Below are positions 7,404 to 15,585 of a stretch of DNA of 64,000 nucleotides, one piece after another. This DNA is from Ralstonia insidiosa (lineage in GTDB: Bacteria; Pseudomonadota; Gammaproteobacteria; Burkholderiales; Burkholderiaceae), in the NCBI RefSeq assembly GCF_008801405.1, contig NZ_VZPV01000001.1:2480001-2544000 (forward strand), written 5' to 3'. Under the pieces are notes generated by a model that saw nothing but the letters and a program-made list of their open reading frames with translations, was not told the origin of the DNA and did not search any database. Each line of letters begins with the position of its first letter. Within the stretch, counting starts at the first letter, position 1. Made by a program: the position numbers and the translations under genes.

Positions 7404-7796
7404 ATGGAACCGTCTCTGGACACTGCTCCCGCTCTACTCAACGTGCTGGAAGATTTGCGCCGGCGCGAGCCCATCTTCCACAGGCCGGAATTCGGCACCC
7501 GCCGAGAAGATTTCGAGCGCATGACAACGGAGGATTTCTGGGAAGTCGGTGCTTCGGGCCAACGCTATAGCCGCAGCTATGTGCTCGGCGTGCTGGATGC
7601 CCGGCATGGGCACATCGGGGAGGATTTCTGGCAAACGCGCGACTTCCGCTGCCAGGAAATCGCACCGGATAACTATCTGCTGACCTACACGCTGGTGCAA
7701 TCGAATCGCACCACACGCCGATCAACACTTTGGCGACGCACGATGGATGGCTGGAAGGTCGTGTACCACCAGGGAACCATCGTGGCAGACGCCTGA
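7404..7796 (+). CDS. NTF2-like / DUF4440-type protein
   Basis: This 130-residue soluble protein has the look of an NTF2-like fold. The N-terminal helix LNVLEDLRRREPIFH is followed by an FGTRREDFERMTTEDFWEVG segment, and strands around YLLTYTLVQSNRTTRRSTLWRR and GWKVVYHQGT end the domain, as in DUF4440 proteins. Such domains bind or turn over small molecules; the function here is unknown. The ATG follows a GGAGG ribosome binding site. A shared terminator separates it from the convergent tRNA-His gene. Confidence 0.75.
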   Translation: MEPSLDTAPALLNVLEDLRRREPIFHRPEFGTRREDFERMTTEDFWEVGASGQRYSRSYVLGVLDARHGHIGEDFWQTRDFRCQEIAPDNYLLTYTLVQSNRTTRRSTLWRRTMDGWKVVYHQGTIVADA

Positions 7797-7800
7797 ACGC

Positions 7801-7829
7801 AAAAAAGCCCGCAAGAAGCGGGCTTTTTT
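7801..7829. terminator. Bidirectional terminator between the NTF2-like gene and tRNA-His
   Basis: The stem GCCCGC/GCGGGC (7807-7812 with 7818-7823, loop AAGAA) has six A before it and six T after it, so it can end transcripts from both sides. Confidence 0.85.
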
Positions 7830-7840
7830 ACTGAAACTTT

Positions 7841-7917
7841 TGGGGTGACCGATGGGATTCGAACCCACGACAACCAGAATCACAATCTGGGACTCTACCA
7901 ACTGAGCTACGGCCACC
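7841..7917 (-). tRNA. tRNA-His (anticodon GTG)
   Basis: Read on the minus strand, the cloverleaf has an acceptor stem GTGGCCG/CGGTCAC and a D-arm with AGCTCAGTTGGTAGAG. The anticodon stem CCAGA/TCTGG encloses the GTG anticodon and the T-arm carries GGTTCGAATCC. It shows the histidine tRNA identity elements, an extra 5' G paired with C73, and the 3' CCA is encoded. Transcription runs into the terminator at 7801-7829. Confidence 0.96.
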
Positions 7918-8005
7918 GTTGTACGAACAGCTTAAACTGATTGCTGCCCGACGAAAAACGAGATTATACAAACATTCTTCCGGCGTGACTAGGGGGTGGC
8001 GCAAT

Positions 8006-9040
8006 TTATGCCGCGACCGCCTCCTCGCCAGATTCTTCGCCACGCCGCAGGTGTGCCCGCGCCTCATCAAACAGCGCATGGGCATCCGCCAACGTCTTAA
8101 CGCGAGCCAGCGCCTTGGAGTCCGACAACACGCGTCGCCAGCCGCGCGCACCCGCCACGCCACGATACAGCCCCAGCATGTGCCGCACCGCCGCGCCGGC
8201 GTAACCACCACGCTCCACCCAGCGTCCGACGTAGGCAATCATTGCGTCCTCCACCTCGGCGCGCGTGAGGGCCGGCGTGCCGGCATCATAGTAGCGCGCG
8301 TCAAACGCGGCCATCAGGTGCGGGTGGTGATACGCCTCGCGGCCGATCATCACGCCGTCGACGTGCGTCAGATGCGTGTCGATCTGCTCCAGCGTCTGCA
8401 CGCCGCCATTGAGCAGGATCTCCAGATGCGGGAAATCACGCTTGAGCTGGTAGACCACCTCGTAGCGCAGCGGCGGAATCTCGCGGTTTTCCTTCGGGCT
8501 CAAACCCTTCAGGATGGCGTTGCGCGCGTGGACGATGAAGGTCTCGCAACCGGCCGCGGCGATAGTGCCGACGAAATCGCGTACGAAATCGTAGGTTTCG
8601 ATGGCGTCGATGCCGATGCGGTGCTTGACCGTGACTGGAATCGACACGGCGTCGCGCATCGCCTTGACACCCTCCGCCACCAGCTTCGGTTCAGCCATCA
8701 GGCACGCGCCGAACGCGCCACGCTGCACGCGCTCGGATGGGCAGCCGCAATTGAGGTTGATCTCTTTGTAACCCCACTGCTCGCCGAGGCGCGCGGCCTT
8801 GGCCAGATCGTCGGGCTCGCTGCCGCCCAGTTGCAGTGCGACGGGGTGTTCGACTTCATCGAAATCGAGGTGACGCGGCACGTCGCCGTGCAGCAGCGCG
8901 CCCGTCGTCACCATTTCCGTGTAGAGCCAGGTATGGTGGCTGATCTGGCGGTGGAAGTAGCGGCAATGCCTATCCGTCCAATCCATCATGGGGGCAACGG
9001 ACAGGCGGCGCGGGTTCGGCGTAGGGCGTTCAGCAGTCAC
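8006..9040 (-). CDS. dusA: tRNA-dihydrouridine(20/20a) synthase DusA
   Basis: DusA reduces uridines 20 and 20a in the D-loop of tRNA using FMN and NADPH. The 344 residues have the TIM-barrel opening LSVAPMMDWTDRHCR, the substrate-contact region MVTTGALLHGD and the catalytic Cys in NCGCPSERVQRGAFGACLM. FMN-binding segments VKHRIGID, VHARNA and GGV/MIGREAYHHP are all present. MDWTDRHCRYFHR at the N-terminus separates DusA from DusB and DusC. The most upstream plausible start is GTG (9040), giving MTAERPTPNPRRLS. It stands alone between tRNA-His and a crotonase-family gene. Confidence 0.93.
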   Translation of the reverse strand: MTAERPTPNPRRLSVAPMMDWTDRHCRYFHRQISHHTWLYTEMVTTGALLHGDVPRHLDFDEVEHPVALQLGGSEPDDLAKAARLGEQWGYKEINLNCGCPSERVQRGAFGACLMAEPKLVAEGVKAMRDAVSIPVTVKHRIGIDAIETYDFVRDFVGTIAAAGCETFIVHARNAILKGLSPKENREIPPLRYEVVYQLKRDFPHLEILLNGGVQTLEQIDTHLTHVDGVMIGREAYHHPHLMAAFDARYYDAGTPALTRAEVEDAMIAYVGRWVERGGYAGAAVRHMLGLYRGVAGARGWRRVLSDSKALARVKTLADAHALFDEARAHLRRGEESGEEAVAA

Positions 9041-9082
9041 AGCAAAATCAACGGTTCAATTCAAGCGCGCAGTTTACCGGTT

Positions 9083-10195
9083 CTAGTCCGACAACCCCAG
9101 CAGCGGATGCTGCTCGCGGCGCCACGGCGAGACAAAGAACGCGGCCACTTCGTCGTCACGCACGGTGTCAATGCTCGCGTGCTTCCACTTGGGTGAGTGA
9201 TCCTTGTCGACGGCCAGGGCGCGAATGCCTTCGATGCCATCGCCCTCAGCAAACACGTGCGTCATCATGTCCAGCTCGCGGCACAGTTCATCGGCCAGCG
9301 TGGTGTGACGGCCGCGGCGGATCAACTCCAGCGTCACGGCCATCATCAGCGGCGAGCGCTTGGCCATGTGCGCAGCGGTCTGCGCGGCCCACTCGGCGTC
9401 AGTGCTGCCGGCCAGATTGGCCAGAATTGCGGGGATGGTGGCTTGGCTGAAACACGCATCGATCGCGGCGCGGTGCGGGATCACGATCGCTTTGGCGGCG
9501 TCTGGCACCGTTGCGGCTTCGGTGAAGCACGCGGCGATCTGCTCGGCGCTCTGCCAGGTACCTTCGCGCAAACGCTGCACAACGGTGGATAGCGCCTCAG
9601 TCGTGACATGGCAATCGGCCAGGCCAACTGACAGCGCATCCGCTGCCTCGATCATCTGCCCGGTCACGCCCAGGTATTCGCCCACATGGCCCGGCACGCG
9701 CGCCAGGAACCAGCCGCCGCCCACATCCGGGAACAGGCCGATGTTGGTCTCGGGCATGGCCATTTTCGTACGCTCGGTCACCACGCGCAGCGACGCACCT
9801 TGCGAGATCCCCATGCCGCCACCCATCACGACGCCGTCCATCAGGGCGATATAGGGCTTGGCGTATTGGAAGATCAGGTGGTTGAGGCGGTATTCCTCGG
9901 TGAAGAAGGTAACGAGCTGCGTGTGCTCACCCGCCGTGGCGGCGCGGTGGAAGAAGCGGATGTCGCCACCCGCGCACAGGGCCTTGCCGCCCTCACCGCG
10001 CAGGATGACGGCGTGGACTTCCGGATCGTGCTGCCAGGCCAGCAGCGCATGCGACATCGCGCGGATCATCTCCAGCGACAGCGCGTTCAGCGCTTGCGGC
10101 CGGTTCAGCGTCAGCCAGCCGATGCCGCCGCGTACCTCGGCGATCACGTTGGGTTGGACTTCGGCCTGGGGCGCGGTCAATGCAGTGGATTCCAT
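9083..10195 (-). CDS. Enoyl-CoA hydratase/isomerase family protein, probable 3-hydroxyisobutyryl-CoA hydrolase
   Basis: This 370-residue crotonase-fold protein has the oxyanion-hole motif KALCAGGDIRFFH (about residues 70-82) and the second glycine-rich motif DGVVMGGGMGISQGAS. The TKMAMPETNIGLFPDVGGGWFLARVPG stretch carries the Glu and Asp typical of the hydrolase subgroup. Its length and the C-terminal half match 3-hydroxyisobutyryl-CoA hydrolases of valine catabolism rather than the 260-residue hydratases. No other valine-degradation gene is nearby, so the substrate is inferred from family likeness only. Confidence 0.8.
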   Translation of the reverse strand: MESTALTAPQAEVQPNVIAEVRGGIGWLTLNRPQALNALSLEMIRAMSHALLAWQHDPEVHAVILRGEGGKALCAGGDIRFFHRAATAGEHTQLVTFFTEEYRLNHLIFQYAKPYIALMDGVVMGGGMGISQGASLRVVTERTKMAMPETNIGLFPDVGGGWFLARVPGHVGEYLGVTGQMIEAADALSVGLADCHVTTEALSTVVQRLREGTWQSAEQIAACFTEAATVPDAAKAIVIPHRAAIDACFSQATIPAILANLAGSTDAEWAAQTAAHMAKRSPLMMAVTLELIRRGRHTTLADELCRELDMMTHVFAEGDGIEGIRALAVDKDHSPKWKHASIDTVRDDEVAAFFVSPWRREQHPLLGLSD

Positions 10196-10343
10196 GTCTC
10201 TCGAGTGTTGTTGTACGAATAACGGGTCGCACTGTACACGACGCGCTTCTTAAGCGAGGAAGGGCTCTAGCCCGCCCCCTTTCGCGACACGGGTGTTGGG
10301 CGTATATCTGCGAATTGGAGACAACACACATCACAACAATCAG

Positions 10344-11258
10344 ATGAATCCTGCCAATGGCGCCGCCGGCGCGTCCAGTTTCGACCCGGGCCTGATCCTG
10401 CTGGCCTTCGCACCGGTCTTCCTGCTGACCATCGGCGCAGAGGCCTGGTATTGGCGCAAACGCGATCCGTCCATCTACAGCCTGAAGGACACCGTTTCAA
10501 ACGCCTGCCTCGCGCTCATGCACCAGGCATCGGACGCGTTTTTCCTGTGGCTGATGATCAAGACCGTGTATTCGTGGACGTACAGCCATGGCCTGCGCGC
10601 AGTGCCTGAGACATGGTGGTCGTTCGCCCTGCTCTTGCTGTTGCAGGACTTTCTGTACTACTTCTTCCACCGCGCCAGCCACCGCGTGCGCTGGATGTGG
10701 GCGTCGCACGTGACGCATCACTCGTCGGAGGGCATGAATTTCTCGACCGCGTTCCGGCAGAGCCTCACCTACCCCATCTCAGGGATGTGGCTGTTCTGGA
10801 TTCCGCTGGCGTGGATCGGCTTTACGCCGGATTGGGTGATCCTGGCCGTGGGCCTGAACCTGGCGTTCCAGTTCTTTGTACATACGCGGCTGGGCGCGCT
10901 GGATTCGCGCTACGCGGGCTTCTGGCGCTGGCTCGGGCAATACGTGAACACACCGTCCGTACATCGTGTGCACCACGCCAAGAACCCGCAGTACATCGAC
11001 CGCAACTACGCCGGCGTGCTAACCATCTGGGATCGCATATTCGGCAGTTTCGTGCCCGAGGAAGAAGCGCCCACCTTCGGCATCACGCGGCAAGTCCACA
11101 CGCACAACCCGATCACCCTCACCTTTCATGAATGGCGCGATATGTGGACCGATGTGTTTCGCGATCGGGACATCCGCTATCTGTGGAAGCCACCCGAGTG
11201 GCGCAGCCCGCGTTCGGCCGCAACGGCAGAACCGAGCAGCATTGGCTCACCTTCCTGA
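10344..11258 (+). CDS. Fatty acid hydroxylase / sterol desaturase superfamily membrane protein
   Basis: This 304-residue integral membrane protein has the eight-histidine di-iron signature of the superfamily: HRASHR, HVTHHSS and later HRVHHAKNP (plus HT near FVHTRLG). Hydrophobic segments lie near residues 14-30, 60-85 and 130-165. Members hydroxylate or desaturate membrane lipids; the bacterial substrate is usually unknown. The ATG at 10344 is used; no strong ribosome binding site is seen. It is divergent from the crotonase-family gene and ends against typA across a shared terminator. A second, different member lies at 60676-61650. Confidence 0.82.
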   Translation: MNPANGAAGASSFDPGLILLAFAPVFLLTIGAEAWYWRKRDPSIYSLKDTVSNACLALMHQASDAFFLWLMIKTVYSWTYSHGLRAVPETWWSFALLLLLQDFLYYFFHRASHRVRWMWASHVTHHSSEGMNFSTAFRQSLTYPISGMWLFWIPLAWIGFTPDWVILAVGLNLAFQFFVHTRLGALDSRYAGFWRWLGQYVNTPSVHRVHHAKNPQYIDRNYAGVLTIWDRIFGSFVPEEEAPTFGITRQVHTHNPITLTFHEWRDMWTDVFRDRDIRYLWKPPEWRSPRSAATAEPSSIGSPS

Positions 11259-11270
11259 GCACAACGCATC

Positions 11271-11304
11271 AAAACAAAACGCCCCGAAACCTCGGGGCGT
11301 TTTT
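11271..11304. terminator. Bidirectional terminator between the fatty acid hydroxylase gene and typA
   Basis: An 8-bp stem (11280-11287 with 11292-11299) closes a four-base loop. It has T residues at 11300-11304 and an A-rich run before it, so it can serve both convergent genes. Confidence 0.85.
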
Positions 11305-11324
11305 GTTGGCAGATCGACTGGCGA

Positions 11325-13145
11325 TCAGACCGCTTCTTCACGCGATGCGCGCTTGCGCTCGTGTTCCTTCAAGTGACGCTTGCGCAGGCGGATGCTCTTC
11401 GGCGTAACTTCCACCAGTTCGTCGTCGGCGATGAATTCCACCGCGTATTCGAGCGACATCTGGATCGGCGGCACCAGGCGCACGGCTTCGTCAGTACCCG
11501 ACGCACGCACGTTGGTCAGCTGCTTGCCCTTGATCGGGTTGACGACCAGGTCGTTGTCGCGGCTGTGGATGCCGATGATCATGCCTTCGTACAGCGCATC
11601 GCCCGGCGACACGAACATGCGGCCGCGATCCTGCAGCTTCCACAGTGCGTAGGCCACGGCAGCGCCGTCGTCCTGCGAGATCAGCACGCCGTTGTGGCGC
11701 TCGCCCAGGTCGCCTTCCTTGACCGGGGAGTAGTCGTCGAAGATGTGGCTGATCAGGCCGGTGCCGCGCGTCAGCGTCAGGAATTCGCCCTGGAAGCCGA
11801 TCAGGCCACGGGCCGGGATGCGGTATTCCAGGCGCGTACGGCCCTTGCCGTCCGATGCCATGTCGAGCAGTTCGCCCTTGCGGCGGCCCAGCTCTTCCAT
11901 CACGCCGCCCTGGTGGCCGTCTTCCACGTCCACGGTCAGGCGCTCGAACGGCTCGTGCTTCACGCCGTCGATTTCCTTGAACACCACGCGCGGGCGCGAC
12001 ACGGCCAGCTCGTAGCCTTCGCGGCGCATGTTTTCCACCAGAATCGTCAGGTGCAGTTCGCCACGGCCCGACACTTCGAAGATCGTGTCGTCGCCGGTGT
12101 CCTTCACGCGCAGTGCCACGTTGGACTTCAGCTCGCGGTCCAGACGGTCGCGCAGCTGGCGGCTCGTCACGAACTTGCCTTCACGGCCAGCCAGCGGCGA
12201 GGTGTTGACGCAGAAGTTCATCGTCAGCGTCGGCTCGTCCACCTTCAGCATCGGCAGCGCGTCCTGAGCGTCCGGCGCGCACACGGTGCAGCCGATGCCC
12301 AGTTCTTCAATACCGTTGATCAGCACGATGTCGCCGGCTTCCGCTTCGGGCACGATCTCGCGCTCCAGACCGCGGAACTTCAGGACCTGGTTGACTCGGC
12401 CCTTGATCGGCGCGCCTTCCGGGCCGAACTTGACCACCACGTCCTGCAGCGGACGCACACGGCCACGCGTGATACGACCCACGCCGATCTTGCCGACGTA
12501 GCTCGAGTAATCCAGCGAGATGATCTGCAGCTGGAGCGGGCCGTTCGGGTCATCGTCACGCTGCGGCACCTTCTCGAGAATGGTATCGAACAGCGGCTTC
12601 ATATCGCCGCTGCGCACATCGTCGGTCAGGCCGGCATAGCCGTTCAGGCCCGAGGCATACACGATCGGGAAGTCGAGCTGCTCGTCAGTGGCACCCAGCT
12701 TATCGAACAGTTCGAAGGTCTCGTTGATCACCCAGTCCGGACGTGCACCCGGGCGATCCACCTTGTTGACCACGACGATCGGCTTCAGGCCCAGGGCCAA
12801 CGCCTTGCGTGTCACAAAGCGCGTCTGCGGCATCGGGCCTTCTTGGGCATCCACCAGCAGCAGCACGCCGTCAACCATCGACAGCACACGCTCCACTTCA
12901 CCGCCGAAGTCGGCGTGCCCCGGCGTGTCGACGATGTTGATGTGCGTGCCGTTGTACTCGACCGCGCAGTTCTTGGCCAGGATGGTGATGCCGCGCTCTT
13001 TTTCGATGTCATTCGAATCCATCACGCGCTCGGTGAGCTGCTCGTTCTCGCGGAACGTACCGGCTTGACGGAGGAGCTGGTCGACCAGGGTGGTTTTGCC
13101 GTGGTCAACGTGGGCAATGATGGCGATGTTGCGAAGCGCGCGCAT
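11325..13145 (-). CDS. typA: Ribosome-associated GTPase TypA/BipA
   Basis: TypA (BipA) is a translational GTPase that binds the ribosome and supports 50S assembly and growth under stress, notably cold. The 606 residues begin MRALRNIAIIAHVDHGKTT (G1). The effector segment with RGITILAKN, DTPGHADFGGEVER (G3) and VVNKVDRPGAR (G4) follow. The EF-G-like domains III and V (for example SRPRVVFKEIDGVKHEPFE) and the TypA-specific C-terminal domain complete it. The start at 13145 gives the family N-terminus. It is a single gene ended by the shared terminator. Confidence 0.96.
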   Translation of the reverse strand: MRALRNIAIIAHVDHGKTTLVDQLLRQAGTFRENEQLTERVMDSNDIEKERGITILAKNCAVEYNGTHINIVDTPGHADFGGEVERVLSMVDGVLLLVDAQEGPMPQTRFVTRKALALGLKPIVVVNKVDRPGARPDWVINETFELFDKLGATDEQLDFPIVYASGLNGYAGLTDDVRSGDMKPLFDTILEKVPQRDDDPNGPLQLQIISLDYSSYVGKIGVGRITRGRVRPLQDVVVKFGPEGAPIKGRVNQVLKFRGLEREIVPEAEAGDIVLINGIEELGIGCTVCAPDAQDALPMLKVDEPTLTMNFCVNTSPLAGREGKFVTSRQLRDRLDRELKSNVALRVKDTGDDTIFEVSGRGELHLTILVENMRREGYELAVSRPRVVFKEIDGVKHEPFERLTVDVEDGHQGGVMEELGRRKGELLDMASDGKGRTRLEYRIPARGLIGFQGEFLTLTRGTGLISHIFDDYSPVKEGDLGERHNGVLISQDDGAAVAYALWKLQDRGRMFVSPGDALYEGMIIGIHSRDNDLVVNPIKGKQLTNVRASGTDEAVRLVPPIQMSLEYAVEFIADDELVEVTPKSIRLRKRHLKEHERKRASREEAV

Positions 13146-13325
13146 GGGATGTGAACTCGAAAAGACGTGACACGAGCTCAAAAACAGCTCGCGGAATAAC
13201 CTGACATTCTAGCATGCTGCGATGCGCAAGACATGACGCGCTCTGACGAATCTATGAAGGGATGTCGCGCAAGCGGCTCATGGATCACGCATTATTTCTA
13301 AAACTGGAATCACACATTCAGCACC

Positions 13326-13365
13326 TTGCTGTTTGCTGCGCAGATTCGTATATTTGTCCGGACAA
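13326..13365 (+). promoter_or_regulatory. Promoter and palindromic operator of the MarR-efflux operon
   Basis: TTGCTG (13326-13331) and TATATT (13349-13354) are 17 bases apart and form a sigma-70-type promoter. The perfect 12-bp palindrome TTGTCCGGACAA (13354-13365) starts on the last base of the -10 element and ends 18 bases before the marR ATG. A repressor bound there would block transcription start, the usual way MarR regulators control themselves and adjacent efflux genes. The link to this MarR protein is inferred from position. Confidence 0.65.
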
Positions 13366-13383
13366 TGATTGTGCATACATAAG

Positions 13384-13905
13384 ATGTCCGAACAGACAAG
13401 ACCCACCACCGAAGTTGCAGCCACCGGAGCCCTGTTCCGGGTGGAGGACTACCGCATGTGCGAAAGCGTGGGCTACCTCGTCGGACGCGCCAAGACGGCG
13501 CTGTCCATGGCGATCGAGCAGGAAGTCGCGCAAATGGACGTGACACATTCCCAGGCCAGCTGCCTGGTGCTGCTCGCCAACGGCCGCTGCCAGACGGCAA
13601 CCGACCTCGGCCGCGAACTGAACACCGACATCGGCTCGCTCACCCGCATGCTGAGCCGCATGGAAAAGCGCGGCCTGATCGAGCGCGTGCGCAGTGAATC
13701 CGACCGCCGCGTCGTACACCTGGAATTGACCGTTGCCGGCCGTGAACTGGCCGACCGCATGCCCGCCATCTATACCCATGTGCTGAATCGCTTCTTTGCC
13801 GGCTTTTCGCACGCCGACGTCGATACGCTGCGCGGTCTTCTCAAGCGCATCCTCGACAACGGCGCCGCTACCGAAGGCAACCGTCTGCGCCCCGCCGATC
13901 ACTAA
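13384..13905 (+). CDS. MarR-family transcriptional regulator of the adjacent efflux operon
   Basis: This 173-residue winged-helix regulator shows the MarR core. There is an N-terminal dimer helix region, the HTH QTATDLGRELNTDIGSLTRMLSRMEKRGLI (about residues 77-106) and the wing motif RVRSESDRRVVHLELT. The last helices (LNRFFAGFSHADVDTLRGLLKRIL) are the dimer interface. As first gene before NodT-type, EmrA and EmrB genes on the same strand it resembles EmrR/MprA, a repressor released by the toxic compounds that the pump expels. A palindrome overlaps its promoter. The inducer is unknown. Confidence 0.87.
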   Translation: MSEQTRPTTEVAATGALFRVEDYRMCESVGYLVGRAKTALSMAIEQEVAQMDVTHSQASCLVLLANGRCQTATDLGRELNTDIGSLTRMLSRMEKRGLIERVRSESDRRVVHLELTVAGRELADRMPAIYTHVLNRFFAGFSHADVDTLRGLLKRILDNGAATEGNRLRPADH

Positions 13906-13970
13906 CGCCGACCCGCCTGAATTGCAGCAAACGTTTTTCGCTCTCCCGATCGCCTGACACCTCAAACAAC

Positions 13971-15539
13971 ATGAACGCCTTGAACTCCGCCTCCCAGGCA
14001 CTTGGCCCCAGCCGCCGCACGGGCTACCCCCGGGCGCAATGGCCGGCACGCCTGGGTGTGGCGCTTTCCGCCATTGCGCTGGCCGCACTGGCAGGCTGCG
14101 CCAACCTCGGCAACTCGCACAGCACGCAGACGCTGACCCAACCGGGGCAGTTGGCCAGCGCGCAAACGCTGCCCTCGCAGGGGGGCCAGTGGCCGACGAT
14201 GAACTGGGTCGACCAGTTCAACGATCCGCAACTGCATGCGCTTGTCGACGAGGCGATCAAGGACAACCCCAACCTGCAGGTCGCCTTTGCCCGCGTGCGG
14301 GCGTCGCGCGCGATGGCGGATGTCGTACGCGGCAACCTGTACCCGAGCGTAGGCCTGGATGCGGAGATGACGCGCCAGCGCCTTTCCTCGTATGACCTGT
14401 TTGAAGGCACCCCGCTGGGCGGCAACTGGTTCACTGAATCGAAGATCCAGCTGGGCGTGAGCTACGACCTGGACTTCTGGGGCAAGAACCGCTCCGCACT
14501 GGAAGCCGCGCTGTCTGACGACAAGGCAATCGAGGCCGAAAGCCAGGCCGCCCGGTTAATGCTCTCCACTACCGTGGCGCGCACCTACGCCAAGCTCGCC
14601 GCGCTGTATGCCCAGCGCGACGTGGCCCAGCGAGCCATCGACCAACGCAAGGACTTGACCAACCTCGCAAGCCAGCGCGTGCGTGCTGGTCTGGATACGC
14701 AGGTCGAGACCACGCAGGCGCGCGCCAATGTGGCCGCAGCGCAAACCGAGCTGGAACAAGTCGACGAGCAGATTGCCCTGGCGCGCAACCAGTTGGCCGC
14801 GCTGCTCGGCAAGGGCCCGGACCGCGGCCTGTCGATCACCCGCCCAACGCTGCTGGCACAAGGCACGCCCAAGCTGCCGAACAATCTGACGATCGACCTG
14901 ATCGGCCGCCGCCCGGACCTCGTGGCCGCGCGCTGGCGTGTCGAGGCCGCATCGAAGGATATCGACGTGGCCAAGGCGGAGTTCCTGCCGGATATCAGCC
15001 TGACCGCCTTCCTGGGTGTGGCGTCGATCCTTCCGGAGAACCTGCTGCTGGGCAATTCACGCCAGCTTGGCATCGGCCCGGCACTGAAGCTGCCGATCTT
15101 CCAGGGCGGCAAGCTGCGCGCCAACCTGCGCGGCAAGTACGCCAACTATGACGCAGCCGTTGCCAGCTACAACCAGACGCTGACCGAAGCCCTGCACGAC
15201 ACGGCAGACCAGATCACCGCGCTGCACAGCATCGATACGCAGATCGCCATCCAGCGCACTGCCCTGACAGAAGCCGAGCGCTCGTACAGCCTGGCCCGCA
15301 CGCGTTATGGCGCGGGCCTCGGTACGCAGCTCACCGTGCTGAATGCCGAGACGACGGTGCTGCAGCAACGCAAGCTCGCGACCGACCTGCAGGCACGTCG
15401 CCTGGATGTGCAGATGGCGCTGATCAAGGCGCTCGGCGGCGGCTATACGGCAGAAGAACTGCCCGGCGCCAAGCCAACACACTCGGCACCCGACACAACG
15501 ACCGGCGAGGCTGCCCAACAAGCCCCGTCTCATAGCTGA
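13971..15539 (+). CDS. Outer-membrane efflux lipoprotein, NodT/TolC family
   Basis: This 522-residue protein is the outer-membrane channel of the tripartite pump encoded here. After a basic N-terminus and hydrophobic stretch comes the lipobox LAGC, whose Cys (about residue 43) would be lipidated. The two repeats of the outer-membrane efflux domain follow, with the typical segments PNLQVAFARVRASRA and LTVLNAETTVLQQRKLATDLQARR and coiled-coil helices between them. The motif GRRPDLVAARWRVEAASKDIDVAKAEFLPDISL is characteristic of the family. It lies 65 bases after marR. Confidence 0.92.
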   Translation: MNALNSASQALGPSRRTGYPRAQWPARLGVALSAIALAALAGCANLGNSHSTQTLTQPGQLASAQTLPSQGGQWPTMNWVDQFNDPQLHALVDEAIKDNPNLQVAFARVRASRAMADVVRGNLYPSVGLDAEMTRQRLSSYDLFEGTPLGGNWFTESKIQLGVSYDLDFWGKNRSALEAALSDDKAIEAESQAARLMLSTTVARTYAKLAALYAQRDVAQRAIDQRKDLTNLASQRVRAGLDTQVETTQARANVAAAQTELEQVDEQIALARNQLAALLGKGPDRGLSITRPTLLAQGTPKLPNNLTIDLIGRRPDLVAARWRVEAASKDIDVAKAEFLPDISLTAFLGVASILPENLLLGNSRQLGIGPALKLPIFQGGKLRANLRGKYANYDAAVASYNQTLTEALHDTADQITALHSIDTQIAIQRTALTEAERSYSLARTRYGAGLGTQLTVLNAETTVLQQRKLATDLQARRLDVQMALIKALGGGYTAEELPGAKPTHSAPDTTTGEAAQQAPSHS

Positions 15540-15585
15540 TTTGAATTGAACCAACCGTTCCAACGCATTCTTTCGAGCCAACATC

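Noticed and set aside
4990..7829. GCCCGC/GCGGGC hairpins at 4990, 5152 and 7807 considered as a repeat family
   Set aside because: Only the stem is shared; loops and flanks differ and each has a T-tract, so they are ordinary terminators.
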